Positions 34,420-46,036 of a stretch of 64,000 nucleotides of DNA are shown one piece after another. The DNA lies in assembly GCA_010094025.1 (NCBI GenBank), contig ML991781.1, forward strand, positions 372,001 to 436,000. Reading direction: 5' to 3'. The notes beneath the pieces are model-generated. The model ran no database searches. It was not told the origin of the DNA and saw nothing but the letters and a program-made list of their open reading frames with translations. The position numbers and the translations under genes were made by a program. Source of the DNA: Viridothelium virens. Taxonomy: Eukaryota; Ascomycota; Dothideomycetes; Trypetheliales; Trypetheliaceae. How positions within the stretch are numbered: position 1 is the stretch's first letter; the number at the start of each line of letters is the position of its first letter.

Positions 34420-36237
34420 ATGGACAACTATGACCGGTGGCGCGACAATTCACCTCGCGGCTCGCAGAGAAGGAAGCTGAGCTTCCAGCCAACGGGATCA
34501 TGGGTGCCACCGACTACAGAGCAAAAGCCGGCGGCACCATTCGAGGTTTCGAAAACAAAAAGGATTCGTAAGTCCTTCCTCACATATGTTCTAAGGCTTT
34601 CACAATGCTGATGATTGCGTCAATCAGTTCAGGTCGCTGTCGCCGTCGTGTATTGTCTCTTTGCCGCTGGCATCATATTCGGCTACGCTGCCCTCAAACC
34701 TGTTCTGATCAATGAAGGAGTCTACCGAGATCGTTGCACATCCGAAGAGTTGGAAAAAGGAGTCAGAGTATGTTACGAGCAGGAAATACGGCTGAATTTC
34801 ATGTTCACGGTTGCTGCGTAAGAATACCTACACTCGAATATCTAGTATTTGGCAATTGCTGACGACTTCAGCGTTGCCACCAATGTAAATGCTTTACCGG
34901 TAGGGACGGTTCTTGACCGCTTTGGCCCTCGTATAAGCGGCTTCGTAGGATGCTTCTTTCTTGCGCTTGGGGCCCTCAGCATGGCTTTTGCCGATTCACT
35001 TCCTTTCGACGGATACATACCAGGATATCTGTTTCTTGCGCTTGGCGGACCGTTCGTATTTATCTCCTCCTTTCAATTGTCGAACACATTTCCGCGATAT
35101 TCGGGCCTCATTCTTGCGCTCCTGACAGGTGCATTTGATACCTCATCCGCCATCTTTCTCTTCTACCGCTTAATATATCAAGCTAGCCATGAGACATTCA
35201 CCCCGCGAAAGTTCTTCCTGGCATATCTTGCCGTCCCAGTCTGTATCCTTCTGGCCGAAATCTTCCTCATGCCCGCAAGGTCATACAAGACGGTCGGGGA
35301 ATTGGTCGTTCAGGCCAAAGACGCAGATCCTTCTGCAAACTCTCATGACGAGTGCCAAACCCTCACTAATGGAGAGTCCGTCGATGATGCCGCTGTGGTT
35401 GATCCTGAGCAACAACACCACCATGATGCGGTCGATGAAGCCACACATCTACTTGGCAAAGATGCCAGCAAGCAGTCCAAGGCCGAGAAGCGGAAGAGGA
35501 ATATATCCGGTGTTTGGGGTGCTCTTCATGGAAAATCGGCATGGCAACAGATCCGTTCTCCATGGTTCGTGCTCATTACTCTCTTTACGGTGATCCAAAT
35601 GACCCGCATCAACTATTTCGTCGCAACTATCCGCCCTCAGTACGAATACCTCTTACACAGCTACCGCAAGGCGGTGCAAGTCAATACCTTTTTCGATGTC
35701 GCTCTCCCCGCTGGAGGTGTCATTAGCGTTCCCTTCATCGGTCTCATTCTCGACAATACCAGTACCCCGTTCGTACTGGCCGTTCTTGTTACTATCGCAG
35801 CCGTAATCGGCGTACTCGGTGAGATCGGCCAGATGTGGGCCGCTTACGCGAACGTGTGCTTGTTTGTCGTTTATCGCCCGTTGTACTACACGGCGGTGAG
35901 CGACTACGCTGCTAAAGTTTTTGGATTCGCTACTTTTGGGAAGGTTTACGGACTGATCATTTGCTTGGCCGGCCTCCTCAATTTCATTCAGAGTGGCCTT
36001 GACGCTTTGACCCACGGGTTGTTTCGCGATGATCCAAGACCGATCAATGCCGCGTTACTGGTGGTCGAAGCTGTGGTGGGGGTCGCATTGGTTGGGTTTG
36101 TATACTGGAGGAGTAGAAGCATTGAGCGCGAGCGTTTGGAAGAAGAGGCTGAGGGTGCTACACAAGTTCTTATACCTGGAGCGGATAGGGAACAGGTGGA
36201 AAGGAGCCATGGACATGACACTTACGGTGTCAGTTGA
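34420..36237 (+). CDS. MFS transporter (Fmp42/YMR221C-like)
   Basis: Three exons, 34420-34567, 34628-34817 and 34872-36237, encoding 567 residues; all junctions keep frame. A 50-residue cytosolic N-terminus leads to VAVAVVYCLFAAGIIFGYAALKPVLINEGVY, the typical first helix of this MFS subfamily. A VLDRFGPRISGFVGCFFLALG loop and helix pair follows. The central cytosolic loop (residues about 250-310) is acidic and His-rich (DPEQQHHHDAVDEA), and a second bundle of six helices comes after it. Yeast relatives are vacuolar or mitochondrial-fraction membrane proteins of poorly known substrate. It lies at the right edge of the metabolic block and could export a product or carry a nutrient; the subfamily alone does not say which. 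Confidence 0.88.
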
Positions 36238-37307
36238 ATGTCTCTCTTGCTGTTATTCGGCTGCCACACTTTTTGGACTAATCGTTTCTTCAAAAGGTCT
36301 CGGACATGAATGGGAATCTCGTGATCATCTTTGCGTGGCGTTAGAAAGTTCTACTGCACATGATATCGATTGCGCAGATCAATCCGCCAGATCCAATTAC
36401 TCTCCAAAAGGATTAAGTAGTACGTTACTCTATGCTCAAGTTCAGGGATCAAGCAAGAAATGGAATATCTTCGCCTACACTTCTATCGTGTGAGACATAG
36501 TCAGCTGCAATGCCCTCACTAGACATACCTTATGCTACGTAAACCAGGCATAATGGTCGGGCAATTGCAGACCACCTCTTACAAGCCAGAGCCTTCTTGC
36601 ATACAAAACTGACCCTAACTCGTTTCATAACATTGCGTCCAGTCCTACGCATGCTCGAGCTGAAAGCGCGATCGAAATCTTTACGTTCATCCTAATACGA
36701 TTAAAGTAGATGGCAGACAAACTTCATCAATAACGGCGGCGATTTGCTTGGCTGTGGTTCTAGCGAAATCAAGTCTCGATTATCCTTCACAATACTCCGT
36801 AGAGACAGTCATCGTTCCCATAGTTTGCAATCAAGCTTTTGTACTGCGCAAGCTCACCGCTTTGAGTCTGGTCTGAGATACTTTGTTACTGTACTGTAGG
36901 TACCTTATCCCAGAGCGCATGCTGGGGTGCTGGCGTGGCTGGCAGAAAGCAATAGATCCCGGCGTCGATCTTAGCCTTAGGTGCAATCATCTCACGCCAT
37001 TGCATCTTCATCTAACCTTACCCACAGTGATGCATAACTCATCGGAAACCTTACCTCAAAGATCCACTCTTGAGCTTATGCATGCAATGCACTTGTTGGT
37101 GGAGAATAAACTGTAAGCTAACTGACTCAAGCTTCAAGAAACTTCCGAAATGTCGCGTCTGTTTGAGGGGTACGTTTCCTCTTTGTTGTTCTGTGTAAAT
37201 AGCCCACGACCTCCTTCCTTTCCGTTTCAGCGACTTTGTCGCATCTACTTTACATTTTTCGTTTTTGAGCGGCAGGTCATTGGGCCGTAGAGCCATCTTG
37301 CTTCAAC
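36238..37307. other. Intergenic region, no gene recognised
   Basis: 3' flank of the MFS gene and promoter of sulfite oxidase. Short frames only. A CT-rich tract at 37195-37270 precedes the sulfite oxidase ATG, as expected for a fungal core promoter. Confidence 0.4.
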
Positions 37308-39140
37308 ATGCGTTGGACACCGGTTTCCGGGAGCCCGCAGCTGCAGCTTCAAAGACACTTGACTCGACAGTCGAGTTCTCGTGGCATGCTAGCCGCTCGC
37401 TTTGCTAGACCCAAGACACATAACAATGCACGCATGCTCCATTTCCAAGGCCCAAGTTGGAGCGGGACAACTTTCAATCCAAATCTCGGCAGAAAGACAA
37501 CTCCACGCTCACGTGCATGGGCTTTCCCAGTCGCTGCTTCTGCTTTAGCAATCTTTTCTTTCGGTCTCACTACTTATGCTACCTCGCAGTCTCTTCATGC
37601 AGAGGCGCCGCCCGAAGAAAGCCTTCCAAAAATTCGATTTGCTGAAGTTCGGGAGCATGGTATTGGCGCCAAGTCAATCTGGGTCACCAGGGGCACCAAG
37701 GTGTACGATATCACGGATTGGATAGAGGCGCATCCAGGAGGGGAAGTCATTCTTCGAGCTGCTGGTGGATCCATCGATCCATACTGGAAGCTTTTCACGA
37801 TTCATCAAAAGCAGGATGTCTACGACATCTTAGAGTCCTACTTGATTGGTGTCATTGATCCGCAAGACCTCGTCAATGGTCAATTGCCTACTGACGATAT
37901 TGATGATCCTTTTCAGACTGATCCAAAGCGTGATACACGACTCTTAGTGCACTCCAATCGCCCTTGCAATGCGGAGACTCCAGGCCCTCAGCTGAGCGCA
38001 TTTATTACCCCGAATCCACTTTTCTATGTTCGCAACCATCTTTGGGTCCCGCAAGTTGCGGAACCCGAGGAGCACAAATTGACAATTGAGCTCGTGGACG
38101 GGACCGAGAAAATTTATACGTTGCGAGATCTTAGGGCAAAGTTTCCTGAGTGTAAGATCCACGCGACACTTCAGTGCAGCGGCAATCGGCGCTCACACAT
38201 GAGCGCAACAAAGCATGCGACTGGTTTGCAGTGGGATGTTGGTGCAATCGGAACTGCAGAATGGTCCGGGGTCCTCCTTCGGGATGTATTGGCAGACGCT
38301 GGTGTCAATGTTAACCCGCACCCGTCGATTGATCCCGAGGAGAAGACCGGCGACGTCGTTCGGCATGCCCAGTTCATCGGAGCAGAGACATATGGCGCTT
38401 CAATCCCAATCTCCAAAGCTCTTGCAAGTGATGGTGATGTCCTCTTGGCTTATAGCATGAATGGAGAGCCTTTGCCCCGTGATCATGGGTATCCCCTTCG
38501 CGTCATCGTTCCAGGAACCGTAGCCGCCCGCAGCGTGAAATGGCTTTCTCGCGTGGTACTTTCGCCCGAAGAATCACCATCGCAATGGCAACGAAGAGAT
38601 TACAAATGCTTTGGTCCCAATGTGCAAGCCGCGGGTGTGAATTGGGATAGAGGCAAGAGTATCCAAGAAATGCCGGTGCAATCAGCCATTACCTCTTTGC
38701 AAGAAATCAGCGGACATGTTCCGGAGTACATCTCTGGCCGTGGGAGAATCTATTGGTTGGACGATGACCATATCGCACTCGAAGGTTATGCCTTCTCTGG
38801 TGGCGGCCGCGAGATTGTGCGTGTAGATATTAGCACAGATGGAGGTCGCACCTGGCAACAAGCTGAACTCTTGGGAGAGAGTGATGGAAGTGGGCGAGAT
38901 GGAAAAGGCGATGCGGCTCGCAAGGGAAGCAAATGCTGGGCCTGGAAGCGTTGGAAGTGTGACATTCCCAAGATGGATGCTGCTATCGGTGGTGAGTTCG
39001 TCGTCAAGGCGACGGATGAGAGCTACAACACGCAGCCAGAGAGCTACATGGCGACGTGGAATTTTAGAGGTAACTTGACGTCGGCCTGGCAGAGGGTGCC
39101 ATACGCGCCAACCAAGGAGATCCGGGGTTTGGTACCTTGA
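37308..39140 (+). CDS. Sulfite oxidase (cytochrome b5 and molybdopterin domains)
   Basis: Single exon, 610 residues. It oxidises sulfite to sulfate, passing electrons from the molybdenum cofactor through a haem b5 domain to cytochrome c. Residues 1-70 are basic and Ser/Arg-rich, a likely mitochondrial presequence, followed by a hydrophobic helix (about 71-91). That suggests delivery to the intermembrane space with a membrane stop. The b5 domain has the haem ligands His142 in AHPGG and His166 in FTIHQKQ. The Moco domain has the molybdenum-ligating Cys290 in ATLQCSGNRR, plus GAIGTAEWSGV, GAETYGASIP and MNGEPLPRDHGYPLR. A C-terminal dimerisation domain ends the protein. There is no FAD/NADH module, so it is not a nitrate reductase. 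Confidence 0.95.
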   Translation: MRWTPVSGSPQLQLQRHLTRQSSSRGMLAARFARPKTHNNARMLHFQGPSWSGTTFNPNLGRKTTPRSRAWAFPVAASALAIFSFGLTTYATSQSLHAEAPPEESLPKIRFAEVREHGIGAKSIWVTRGTKVYDITDWIEAHPGGEVILRAAGGSIDPYWKLFTIHQKQDVYDILESYLIGVIDPQDLVNGQLPTDDIDDPFQTDPKRDTRLLVHSNRPCNAETPGPQLSAFITPNPLFYVRNHLWVPQVAEPEEHKLTIELVDGTEKIYTLRDLRAKFPECKIHATLQCSGNRRSHMSATKHATGLQWDVGAIGTAEWSGVLLRDVLADAGVNVNPHPSIDPEEKTGDVVRHAQFIGAETYGASIPISKALASDGDVLLAYSMNGEPLPRDHGYPLRVIVPGTVAARSVKWLSRVVLSPEESPSQWQRRDYKCFGPNVQAAGVNWDRGKSIQEMPVQSAITSLQEISGHVPEYISGRGRIYWLDDDHIALEGYAFSGGGREIVRVDISTDGGRTWQQAELLGESDGSGRDGKGDAARKGSKCWAWKRWKCDIPKMDAAIGGEFVVKATDESYNTQPESYMATWNFRGNLTSAWQRVPYAPTKEIRGLVP

Positions 39141-39499
39141 TGCATGGGCGGTTTACTGGGAAGCAAGCGACTTGTCCTTGAAGCATTGTCCATATTCTTG
39201 TTAAGCATTGAATTGAGTCAGCATATTTGGAGCATTCACCATATTCACCCTCTTAGATACCGAGAACGCCAGCGGCTCTAAACACATAATGTACGAGGAA
39301 TGGTATGCTGAGAAGGATCATTGACGTCAAATTGGTTCGGCGGGGTATAGCCCGAGCAAGAGGAAAGGCTGTGCCTGTCAAAGTCCTCCTCTTCTGCTAA
39401 TCTGTATCCTTTCCTACTTGCTGCTGTGGAATGATGCTCTACGTATTTACTTCGTGTTTTAGATGATCTATTGGCCTGCGCGTGTTCCTAATAATCAGC
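39141..39499. other. Short intergenic region
   Basis: 360 bases between sulfite oxidase and the peptidase gene on the same strand; terminator plus promoter space. Nothing specific seen. Confidence 0.4.
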
Positions 39500-41908
39500 A
39501 TGTCGGCGAATGAAAGGACACCTTTGATCGCGGTGGTGCACGTTGCTCCACCACGACAGCGATATCCACATCAAACACTCCGTCGATTTTGTACCATTGC
39601 TCTCACTACGATACCCATTGCAGTTATTATTGCTATCCTTGTGCTGTTCTTTCTTGGCTTCGGAGCCGACGACTTTTTCGACGAACACCCGCATCGAAGA
39701 CCGCAAGCGCCTTACCCTCCTCCATCAATTTCGCTTTCTGACATTTCCGGGACGAGTACTGGGCTCTCTTATGAGGATTTGCAACAAATATTGCTGGATA
39801 CGCCTCAGGAGAAGAAAATAAGAGAGTGGAGCCAATACTACACGGCTGGACCACACTTGGCAGGGCAGAATCGTTCCCTGGCCACTTGGACTCAAGAGCT
39901 ATGGCAAGGGTTTGGTATTGCAGATTCACGGGTGGTGGCGTATGATACTTATCTGAATTACCCTCTGGGCCATCGCCTGGCTCTATTGGAGAAAGGGAAG
40001 GAGACTGCTGAGGATCCACCCAATACTCCAAAGACTTCAGATGAATGGACTGTCAAATTTGAAGCTACCCTTGAGGAAGACGTCCTGGACGAGGACAGCT
40101 CAACTGGTCTACCAGACCGCATCCCTACATTTCATGGCTATTCTGCCAATGGAAATGTTACGGCACCCTATGTCTTTGTGAATTATGGCACGTATCAGGA
40201 CTTCGAAGACCTTCAAAAGGCAGGCATACCGTTGGAAGGGAAGATTGCCTTAGCCAAATATGGGGCGATATTCAGGGGCCTGAAGCTCAAGCGTGCCTCA
40301 GAGTTTGGCATGATCGGTGCAGTCCTGTACTCTGATCCGGGCGATGATGGCGAAGTCACTGAGAAGAATGGATACAAGAGCTACCCCGAGGGACCCGCAA
40401 GACACCCAAGTAGTGTACAGAGAGGCAGCACACAGTTTCTAAGTGTAGCTCCTGGCGATCCAACGACACCTGGGTACCCTTCCAAACCAGGTGTTCCCCG
40501 TCAACCTGTTGATGGTGCGATTCCGTCCATTCCATCCCTTCCCATTTCATATCAGGAAGCTCTACCACTTCTCGAAGCACTCAATGGCCATGGTCCGAAT
40601 GCATCGTCGTTTCCCTCTCACTGGCAGACTGGTGGGCTCGACTACAAGGGTATCAACTATAATATTGGCCCTTCGCCTGACGGTCTCGTCTTGAACCTCG
40701 TAAACGAACAGAACTATACAATCACTCCTCAGTGGGACGTCATTGGTATCATCAACGGCACCAGTCAAGATGAAGTTGTTATTATGGGTAACCATCGTGA
40801 TGCCTGGATTGCCGGTGGCGCAGGCGATCCCAACTCGGGTTCTGCAGCCTTGAATGAAGTTGCGCGGAGTTTTGGCGTGGCTCTCAAAAAAGGCTGGAAG
40901 CCTCGTCGTACTATAGTACTTGCGTCCTGGGATGGTGAAGAGTACGGCCTCATTGGCAGCACAGAATGGGTAGAAGAGTACCTTGCTTGGCTCAACGCTT
41001 CCGCGGTTGCATACCTGAACGTCGATGTAGGGACGCGGGGACCAGAATTTGATGTTGCAGCAGCACCTTTGCTGAATAGGGCTATCATTGAGACCACGAA
41101 ACTCGTCCAGAGCCCCAATCAGACCATTGCCAACCAATCTGTCTACGATATCTGGCTTTCCCGCAAGCCTGCGAGCATACCGCCAATGAACTCCAGCACT
41201 CCAAGGATCAGAACGATGGGATCTGGATCCGATTTTACAGCATTCCAAGATCATGCTGGAATTCCTTGTGTTGATCTGGGCTTCAGCGCCAATTCGGAGA
41301 GTGCAGTGTATCACTATCATTCCAATTATGATAGCTTTTACTGGATGGATAAGTATGGTGATCCTGGTTGGCATTACCACGTTACAGCTGCCAAAATCTG
41401 GGGTCTTCTTGCTGTAAAATTGGCCGAAGAACCTCTCATTAGCTTTAGTGCAGAGGATTACGCCACCGGGCTAGACTTGTATCTCGATCAAGTACAGGCG
41501 AAGGCAGATGATCTTAATGTCGAGTTTTCCTTCGAGCAGCTCCGCAGTGCCATTAGCAAACTGTACGAAGCCTCATCCAAGCTTGATGCTATAGCTGCAT
41601 CGCTCTCGTCGGAACTTGCCAGGGACGATATTCCGCTTTTTCAAAGGACGAGTCTGCTGAGGAAGGCTAAGAAAGTTAACAAGAAATACCAATATCTTGA
41701 GCGAGCGTTCCTGTATCCGGATGGCCTCGATTCGAGACCTTGGTTCAAGCATGTTGTATTCGCCCCAGGATTATGGACAGGATACGCTGGTGCAACGTAT
41801 CCGGGACTCGTTGAAGCTTTGGATGCCGGGAACTCTACAAATGCAAAGAGATGGGAATCTATCATTACAGATCTTGTTAATGACGCCACCCGGTTGGTCC
41901 AGGCATAA
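39500..41908 (+). CDS. Glutamate carboxypeptidase II / NAALADase-like M28 metallopeptidase
   Basis: Single exon, 802 residues from the ATG at 39500 (the frame is open six codons upstream from a GTG). Type II membrane topology: about 30 cytosolic residues, then one helix TIALTTIPIAVIIAILVLFFLGF, then a large lumenal or extracellular part with many N-x-S/T sites. A PA-type insert (PYVFVNYGTYQDFEDLQKAGIPLEGKIAL) precedes the di-zinc catalytic core. That core has GNHRDAW (His near 431), GAGDPNSGSAALNE, SWDGEEYGLIGSTEW (catalytic and ligand Glu near 478) and the distal HYHSNYDSF His near 606. A transferrin-receptor-like dimerisation domain follows. It is related to yeast Vps70/Tre proteins and mammalian PSMA. 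The metal ligands are intact, so it is probably an active aminopeptidase or carboxypeptidase of the vacuole or cell surface. Confidence 0.93.
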   Translation: MSANERTPLIAVVHVAPPRQRYPHQTLRRFCTIALTTIPIAVIIAILVLFFLGFGADDFFDEHPHRRPQAPYPPPSISLSDISGTSTGLSYEDLQQILLDTPQEKKIREWSQYYTAGPHLAGQNRSLATWTQELWQGFGIADSRVVAYDTYLNYPLGHRLALLEKGKETAEDPPNTPKTSDEWTVKFEATLEEDVLDEDSSTGLPDRIPTFHGYSANGNVTAPYVFVNYGTYQDFEDLQKAGIPLEGKIALAKYGAIFRGLKLKRASEFGMIGAVLYSDPGDDGEVTEKNGYKSYPEGPARHPSSVQRGSTQFLSVAPGDPTTPGYPSKPGVPRQPVDGAIPSIPSLPISYQEALPLLEALNGHGPNASSFPSHWQTGGLDYKGINYNIGPSPDGLVLNLVNEQNYTITPQWDVIGIINGTSQDEVVIMGNHRDAWIAGGAGDPNSGSAALNEVARSFGVALKKGWKPRRTIVLASWDGEEYGLIGSTEWVEEYLAWLNASAVAYLNVDVGTRGPEFDVAAAPLLNRAIIETTKLVQSPNQTIANQSVYDIWLSRKPASIPPMNSSTPRIRTMGSGSDFTAFQDHAGIPCVDLGFSANSESAVYHYHSNYDSFYWMDKYGDPGWHYHVTAAKIWGLLAVKLAEEPLISFSAEDYATGLDLYLDQVQAKADDLNVEFSFEQLRSAISKLYEASSKLDAIAASLSSELARDDIPLFQRTSLLRKAKKVNKKYQYLERAFLYPDGLDSRPWFKHVVFAPGLWTGYAGATYPGLVEALDAGNSTNAKRWESIITDLVNDATRLVQA

Positions 41909-42987
41909 CTTCGTAGGATAGCTCGCGATCTTAATACGCTCATGCACTTCTTGTGGGTGATCTGGGCAAAGGTGAGGGAAAACGACTCGTCACGTGAACC
42001 CAAAATCTATCAATCAATAATGCGTCAATGTAAAACCCTGTTTTCAAATTTTACATGATGACTTGCAAAGATGTCACCCTTATTTCGAGAAAGGTACAAA
42101 TCTTTTTGTGTAGCATTTTCCAGTCCACAGATGTAGGAGGTTTCCCGCGCATGTGAGCGTATTGTGTAGCAGAACTTGATGTCCCTGATAAGTTGAAGAA
42201 ATCCTTGGAAAGGAAATAGAGTATAAGTTTCGACGACTGGCTGGGAACGTCCAGGGCTGCGGAGCTTTACAGAGGCTGCGGGGCAGATCAGCAGCATATT
42301 CTCAACCAATCATTTCCGCACCTCGCACCTTTTCAGAGGGCAGTTCATGGATAAACAAATCGAAAAAAATCGGAAGCCAGAATAGGCCATTTCTTATGCT
42401 CGAAGCTACAATAAAGACGCTATGCGCAAGCAGACACCCCCCTCAGGCCCCATGTTGCTGGCTACATGAAAGGAAGCAGATGATACTCCCTTGTGCCGAT
42501 CAAACACACACGGCAGTGGATAAATACCTTAGAGATCGGCGCTATGTGCCGTAGCGGCCGGGACGTCCGGGGAAGCAGGCTGAAGGCAGTACGGACCCTT
42601 GACAGATCTACACAACACCATAAGGTAATCACGAACTTTGGGATATTTAGGATAGAGACGGGGCCGGGGAAAGACCCGCAGTGAGTTTATCCAGGGTACA
42701 ATTTCGTGTCAATATCACTGTTTTCGTTACATTAGCAAATCTGCTTGAGCTATTTTGCCGCCAAGTGTTTCGTAGATCCCCTCAATGTCTTCGAATGAGA
42801 AGCCATCGCGTCCATCTCGTCCGTATCATCCATTGGATAAAAGGAAGACCGGCATTGCTATTTGGGCGATAGTCTGTTCAACACATTGTACTATATACGT
42901 CCAAATGCCAAGCCTTGAATCGAGTAGGTCTTCACTCTCTGACATTCCAATCCACTTGCATCCTTCCTAGTCTCCAATACTAGCAAC
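41909..42987. other. Intergenic region, no gene recognised
   Basis: Promoter space of the xylanase gene and 3' flank of the peptidase. A TATATA-like element at 42891-42897 lies about 90 bases before the xylanase ATG. Short open frames at 42493-42872 have no recognisable product. Confidence 0.4.
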
Positions 42988-44171
42988 ATGCATCTTGCAA
43001 ACACCCTTGCGGTCGTAGCCGCTCTTGTAGGAGCGGCAATAGCTGTCCCAGCTCCTAGCAGGGTGACGATGAAAGAAACTTCGACAAGACTACGCCCCAG
43101 ACAGGACACTTCGTCACCGTATCTGAATACTGCAGCCAAAGCCAAGGGCAAGCTCTGGTTTGGCTCAGCAACTGACACCACAACTGCTGAAACCAGCGAT
43201 GTCTCCTACATGACCATTTTTAATAACTCAAACATCTTCGGTCAAACGACCCCTGCCAATACGATGAAATGGGAATTTACGGAGCCGACACAGAATAATT
43301 TCACTCTAAGTGCAGGCAATGAAACCATTGCATTGGCAAAAGCTAGTGGTAAACTTGTCCGGTGTCATAATCTGGTGTGGTCCTCGGAGCTCCCTAGCTG
43401 GGTTACAGGCGGCAACTGGACGAATGCGACATTACTGGCAGCTATGGAAAACCACATTACCACGCTTATTCAGGGATATGGCAGTAGCTGTTATTCCTGG
43501 GACGTCGTGAACGAAGCTCTCAACAGCGATGGTAGCTTTACTTCCAACGGTAAGGAAATCCAGAACTCTACCTTAATGTCACTTGGCTGATGGTGATTCC
43601 AGTGTTCCTCACAAACATTGGCGAAGCCTATGTTCCACTTGCATACAAATATGCCACCGCTGCAGTTACTGCCACTGGAGCAGACATCAAACTCTTCTAC
43701 AACGATTACAGTATCGAGGCGCTCAGCACGAAGAACACTGCTGCTGTCAATCTTGTAAAAACCATTAAGTCGTACGGCGCCAATATCGACGGCGTCGGCT
43801 TCGAGAGCCATTTCAGCACCTCGTATTACCCAACGACGACCCAACAAGAGCAGGCCATGGCTTCCGTCGCCGCGGAAGGCGTCAACATCCACGTTACCGA
43901 GCTTGACGTCGCATGTTCCAGCGTACCGTGCTCAACCGCAGATCTAGCCACACAAGCAACCGCATACTACGACACTATCTCCGCCTGTATGGGCACAACA
44001 GCATGCACCGGCATGACGGTCTGGGATTTCGATGATAAGTATAGCTGGATCCAGCCTAGTAGCAATGGCGGCGAAGGGAATCCGGATCTGTATTACTCAA
44101 ACTACACTCGGCACCCAGCCTATACAGCCGTCTATGAAGCAATTGAGGGGCAAAGCTGCTCTGTCTGCTGA
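42988..44171 (+). CDS. Endo-1,4-beta-xylanase, glycoside hydrolase family 10
   Basis: Exons 42988-43549 and 43603-44171 (376 residues), intron GTAAGG...CAG, phase 1. A signal peptide (MHLANTLAVVAALVGAAIAVPA) is followed by a short propeptide with basic RLRPRQ, a probable Kex2-type processing site. The GH10 barrel then begins (KLWFGSATDT). The conserved FGQTTPANTMKWEFTEP and VRCHNLVWSSELPSWV are visible. The catalytic acid/base is in SWDVVNEAL (Glu near 175) and the nucleophile in IHVTELDVAC (Glu near 286); WDFDDKYSWI ends the barrel. There is no carbohydrate-binding module or Ser/Thr linker. The secreted enzyme cleaves xylan backbones in plant cell walls, indicating a plant-associated or saprotrophic lifestyle. 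A probable C-terminal disulfide pair (CSVC) ends the chain. Confidence 0.95.
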
Positions 44172-45279
44172 ACAATTGAAAAGATGATGGTAGAGAAGAC
44201 ATAGAAGATTCCTTGTCGAATCGTGATTGCGCTGAGGAGAGCTTCAAATATCATCATCTTCTCGTCTATAGACTACTATTGTATATATTGACCACAGCTT
44301 GTTCTTCGAATTTCCCGATTGCGGCATACGGAGCAGAGCCGCAAAAGCAGCAGATAAGTCAGCCAATCTAGGTCCAGGGCAAGCGCACTTGGCGATTCTT
44401 GAGTCTTCCGTAACTGGAACTTGACGTGAACAAGCGGAATAGTTCCAGGCCTCGTGGCTTTGGAAATGCTCTTAAGATTTGAAGACCTCCAAGTATCAAG
44501 GTGAGGAGATGTTCAATAAGAAATGGATGATGCCCCAGATGATGGACAAGTCGAGACGATGAGAGAGTGTCTTGTTATGGCGGAAGCAGCGGCATTAAAT
44601 GGCCTATGCAGAACAAGAGCATTTGTGATCTCTCTATAAGATCGCCAAATTGGACGAGACATGAGCCATGATTTATTAGTATCAACTGATTACCGAATTC
44701 ACTTTATTATCGAAGTAGGTAGGTTACATAGTATCGTAAGGCAGGCCTGAATCGCTGCCGTCGATAGTTGCCGTGTTTTCCGCGCGAGATCCGGTGGCTC
44801 GATAGAAATTCAGGATCACCAGGCCCCGAATCCTCTGTCAGCCACGCTTCCCGAAAAATATCATTGCATTGTCAGACTCCTAGATTTAGAGAAAGATGGA
44901 TTTCAGACCATGATATGGCCAAATATATTGTCGTGCAGCCAGTCTCGGCTTTTATGTGGACCGAGTGGCACAAAAGATACATCGAACTTAGCGCCGGGGC
45001 GGTGGTTTATCCCAATCTCAGAAGGCCATTAGAGGCTGGTTCGGCTTGGACCAACACATTGAGGTTCCTAGACGTCGTCCAGATAGCAATTGCCGAGAGA
45101 TAGGCCTCCACAATATCGCGACATCAGTGTAGACGCTCGGCAACCGGTCAGGAACTTTGGCCCAACTTGTGGCACATCTAAAAGCTCCAAGGTCTTCTTA
45201 AGGAGTGCTACAGTGAGGTCTTGTTTCGAGGAATTCATTCAATTCAAAATTCCCCGTTGCACTATCTGCCGTTGCCACA
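44172..45279. other. Intergenic region, no gene recognised
   Basis: About 1.1 kb between the xylanase and the flavin-reductase-like gene. The plus-strand frame 44768-45103 has no domain or neighbouring exon support, so I do not call it. The part near 45279 holds the promoter of the next gene. Confidence 0.4.
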
Positions 45280-46036
45280 ATGTTTTATCGACCACTCATC
45301 GATGACCACGGGTTGCCGCATGACCCTTTCAAGGTACGAACCCCAGAGAAACAGTGAGCGGGAGAGACGAGGATTCAGATCAACATGAGATTCTATTCAA
45401 TTTATCATCCGCTTCTCTAAGACCAATTAGTCATGTGTTATTCCCCGGCCGATCGGCTGGATTTCCACACTGTCTAAAGATGGAATTCCCAATCTGGCGC
45501 CATATAGTCAGTTCACGAACGCGACTTTCAATCCCCCTTACGTCCTCTTCTCAGCCAATCAGACAATCGACGAGCAGCGCAAAGACACAGTTGTAAACAT
45601 CGAAGCTACCGGCGTATTTGTCTGGAACATGGCTACCTACGCGCTTCGTGACGCGGTCAATGCCAGTTCCGAACAATATCCTCCCGGCACGGATGAGTTC
45701 GCAGCTGCAGGCCTCGAAAAGAAGAAGGCGACCTTGTCGGACACTCCTATGGTAAAAGCCAGCCCGGTGCAGTTTGAGTGCCGCTATTACACCACTCTTC
45801 GCTTGCCCGGTAACGCACCAATGGGCAGTGTCGATATTGTGATCGGACGCGTTGAAGCAATACACATTGCAGATGAAGTGATAGACAAGAACGGTATGCT
45901 GGATGTCCCTCGGATTCAGCCGATTGCGCGATGTGGCTACTACCAGTACACGACGGTGAAAGATGTCTTCGAGATGAAGCCACCTGCAACGATTGAGCAG
46001 GGGCTAGAAGGGAGAGTAGGGAAGGCAAAACTCTGA
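45280..46036 (+). CDS. Flavin-reductase-like protein (FMN-binding split barrel)
   Basis: Exons 45280-45333 and 45431-46036 (219 residues). The tiny first exon (MFYRPLIDDHGLPHDPFK) is followed by a 97-base intron whose TAG acceptor restores SCVIPRPIGWISTLSKDG. This is the highly conserved start of the flavin_reduct domain, and the result matches the usual beginning of the family. Further conserved segments are NLAPYSQFTNATFNPPYVLFSAN, KDTVVNIEATGVFVWNMATY, and APMGSVDIVIGRVEAIHI. Proteins of this group bind FMN; some reduce free flavin for partner monooxygenases, many are uncharacterised. Nothing around it defines a partner. Confidence 0.88.

Noticed and set aside
40562-41380. 272-codon minus-strand frame opposite the M28 peptidase
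   Set aside because: It lies entirely within conserved catalytic coding sequence on the other strand and shows no domain.
44768-45103. 111-codon plus-strand frame between xylanase and flavin-reductase-like gene
   Set aside because: No motif, no splice partners, composition not convincing.
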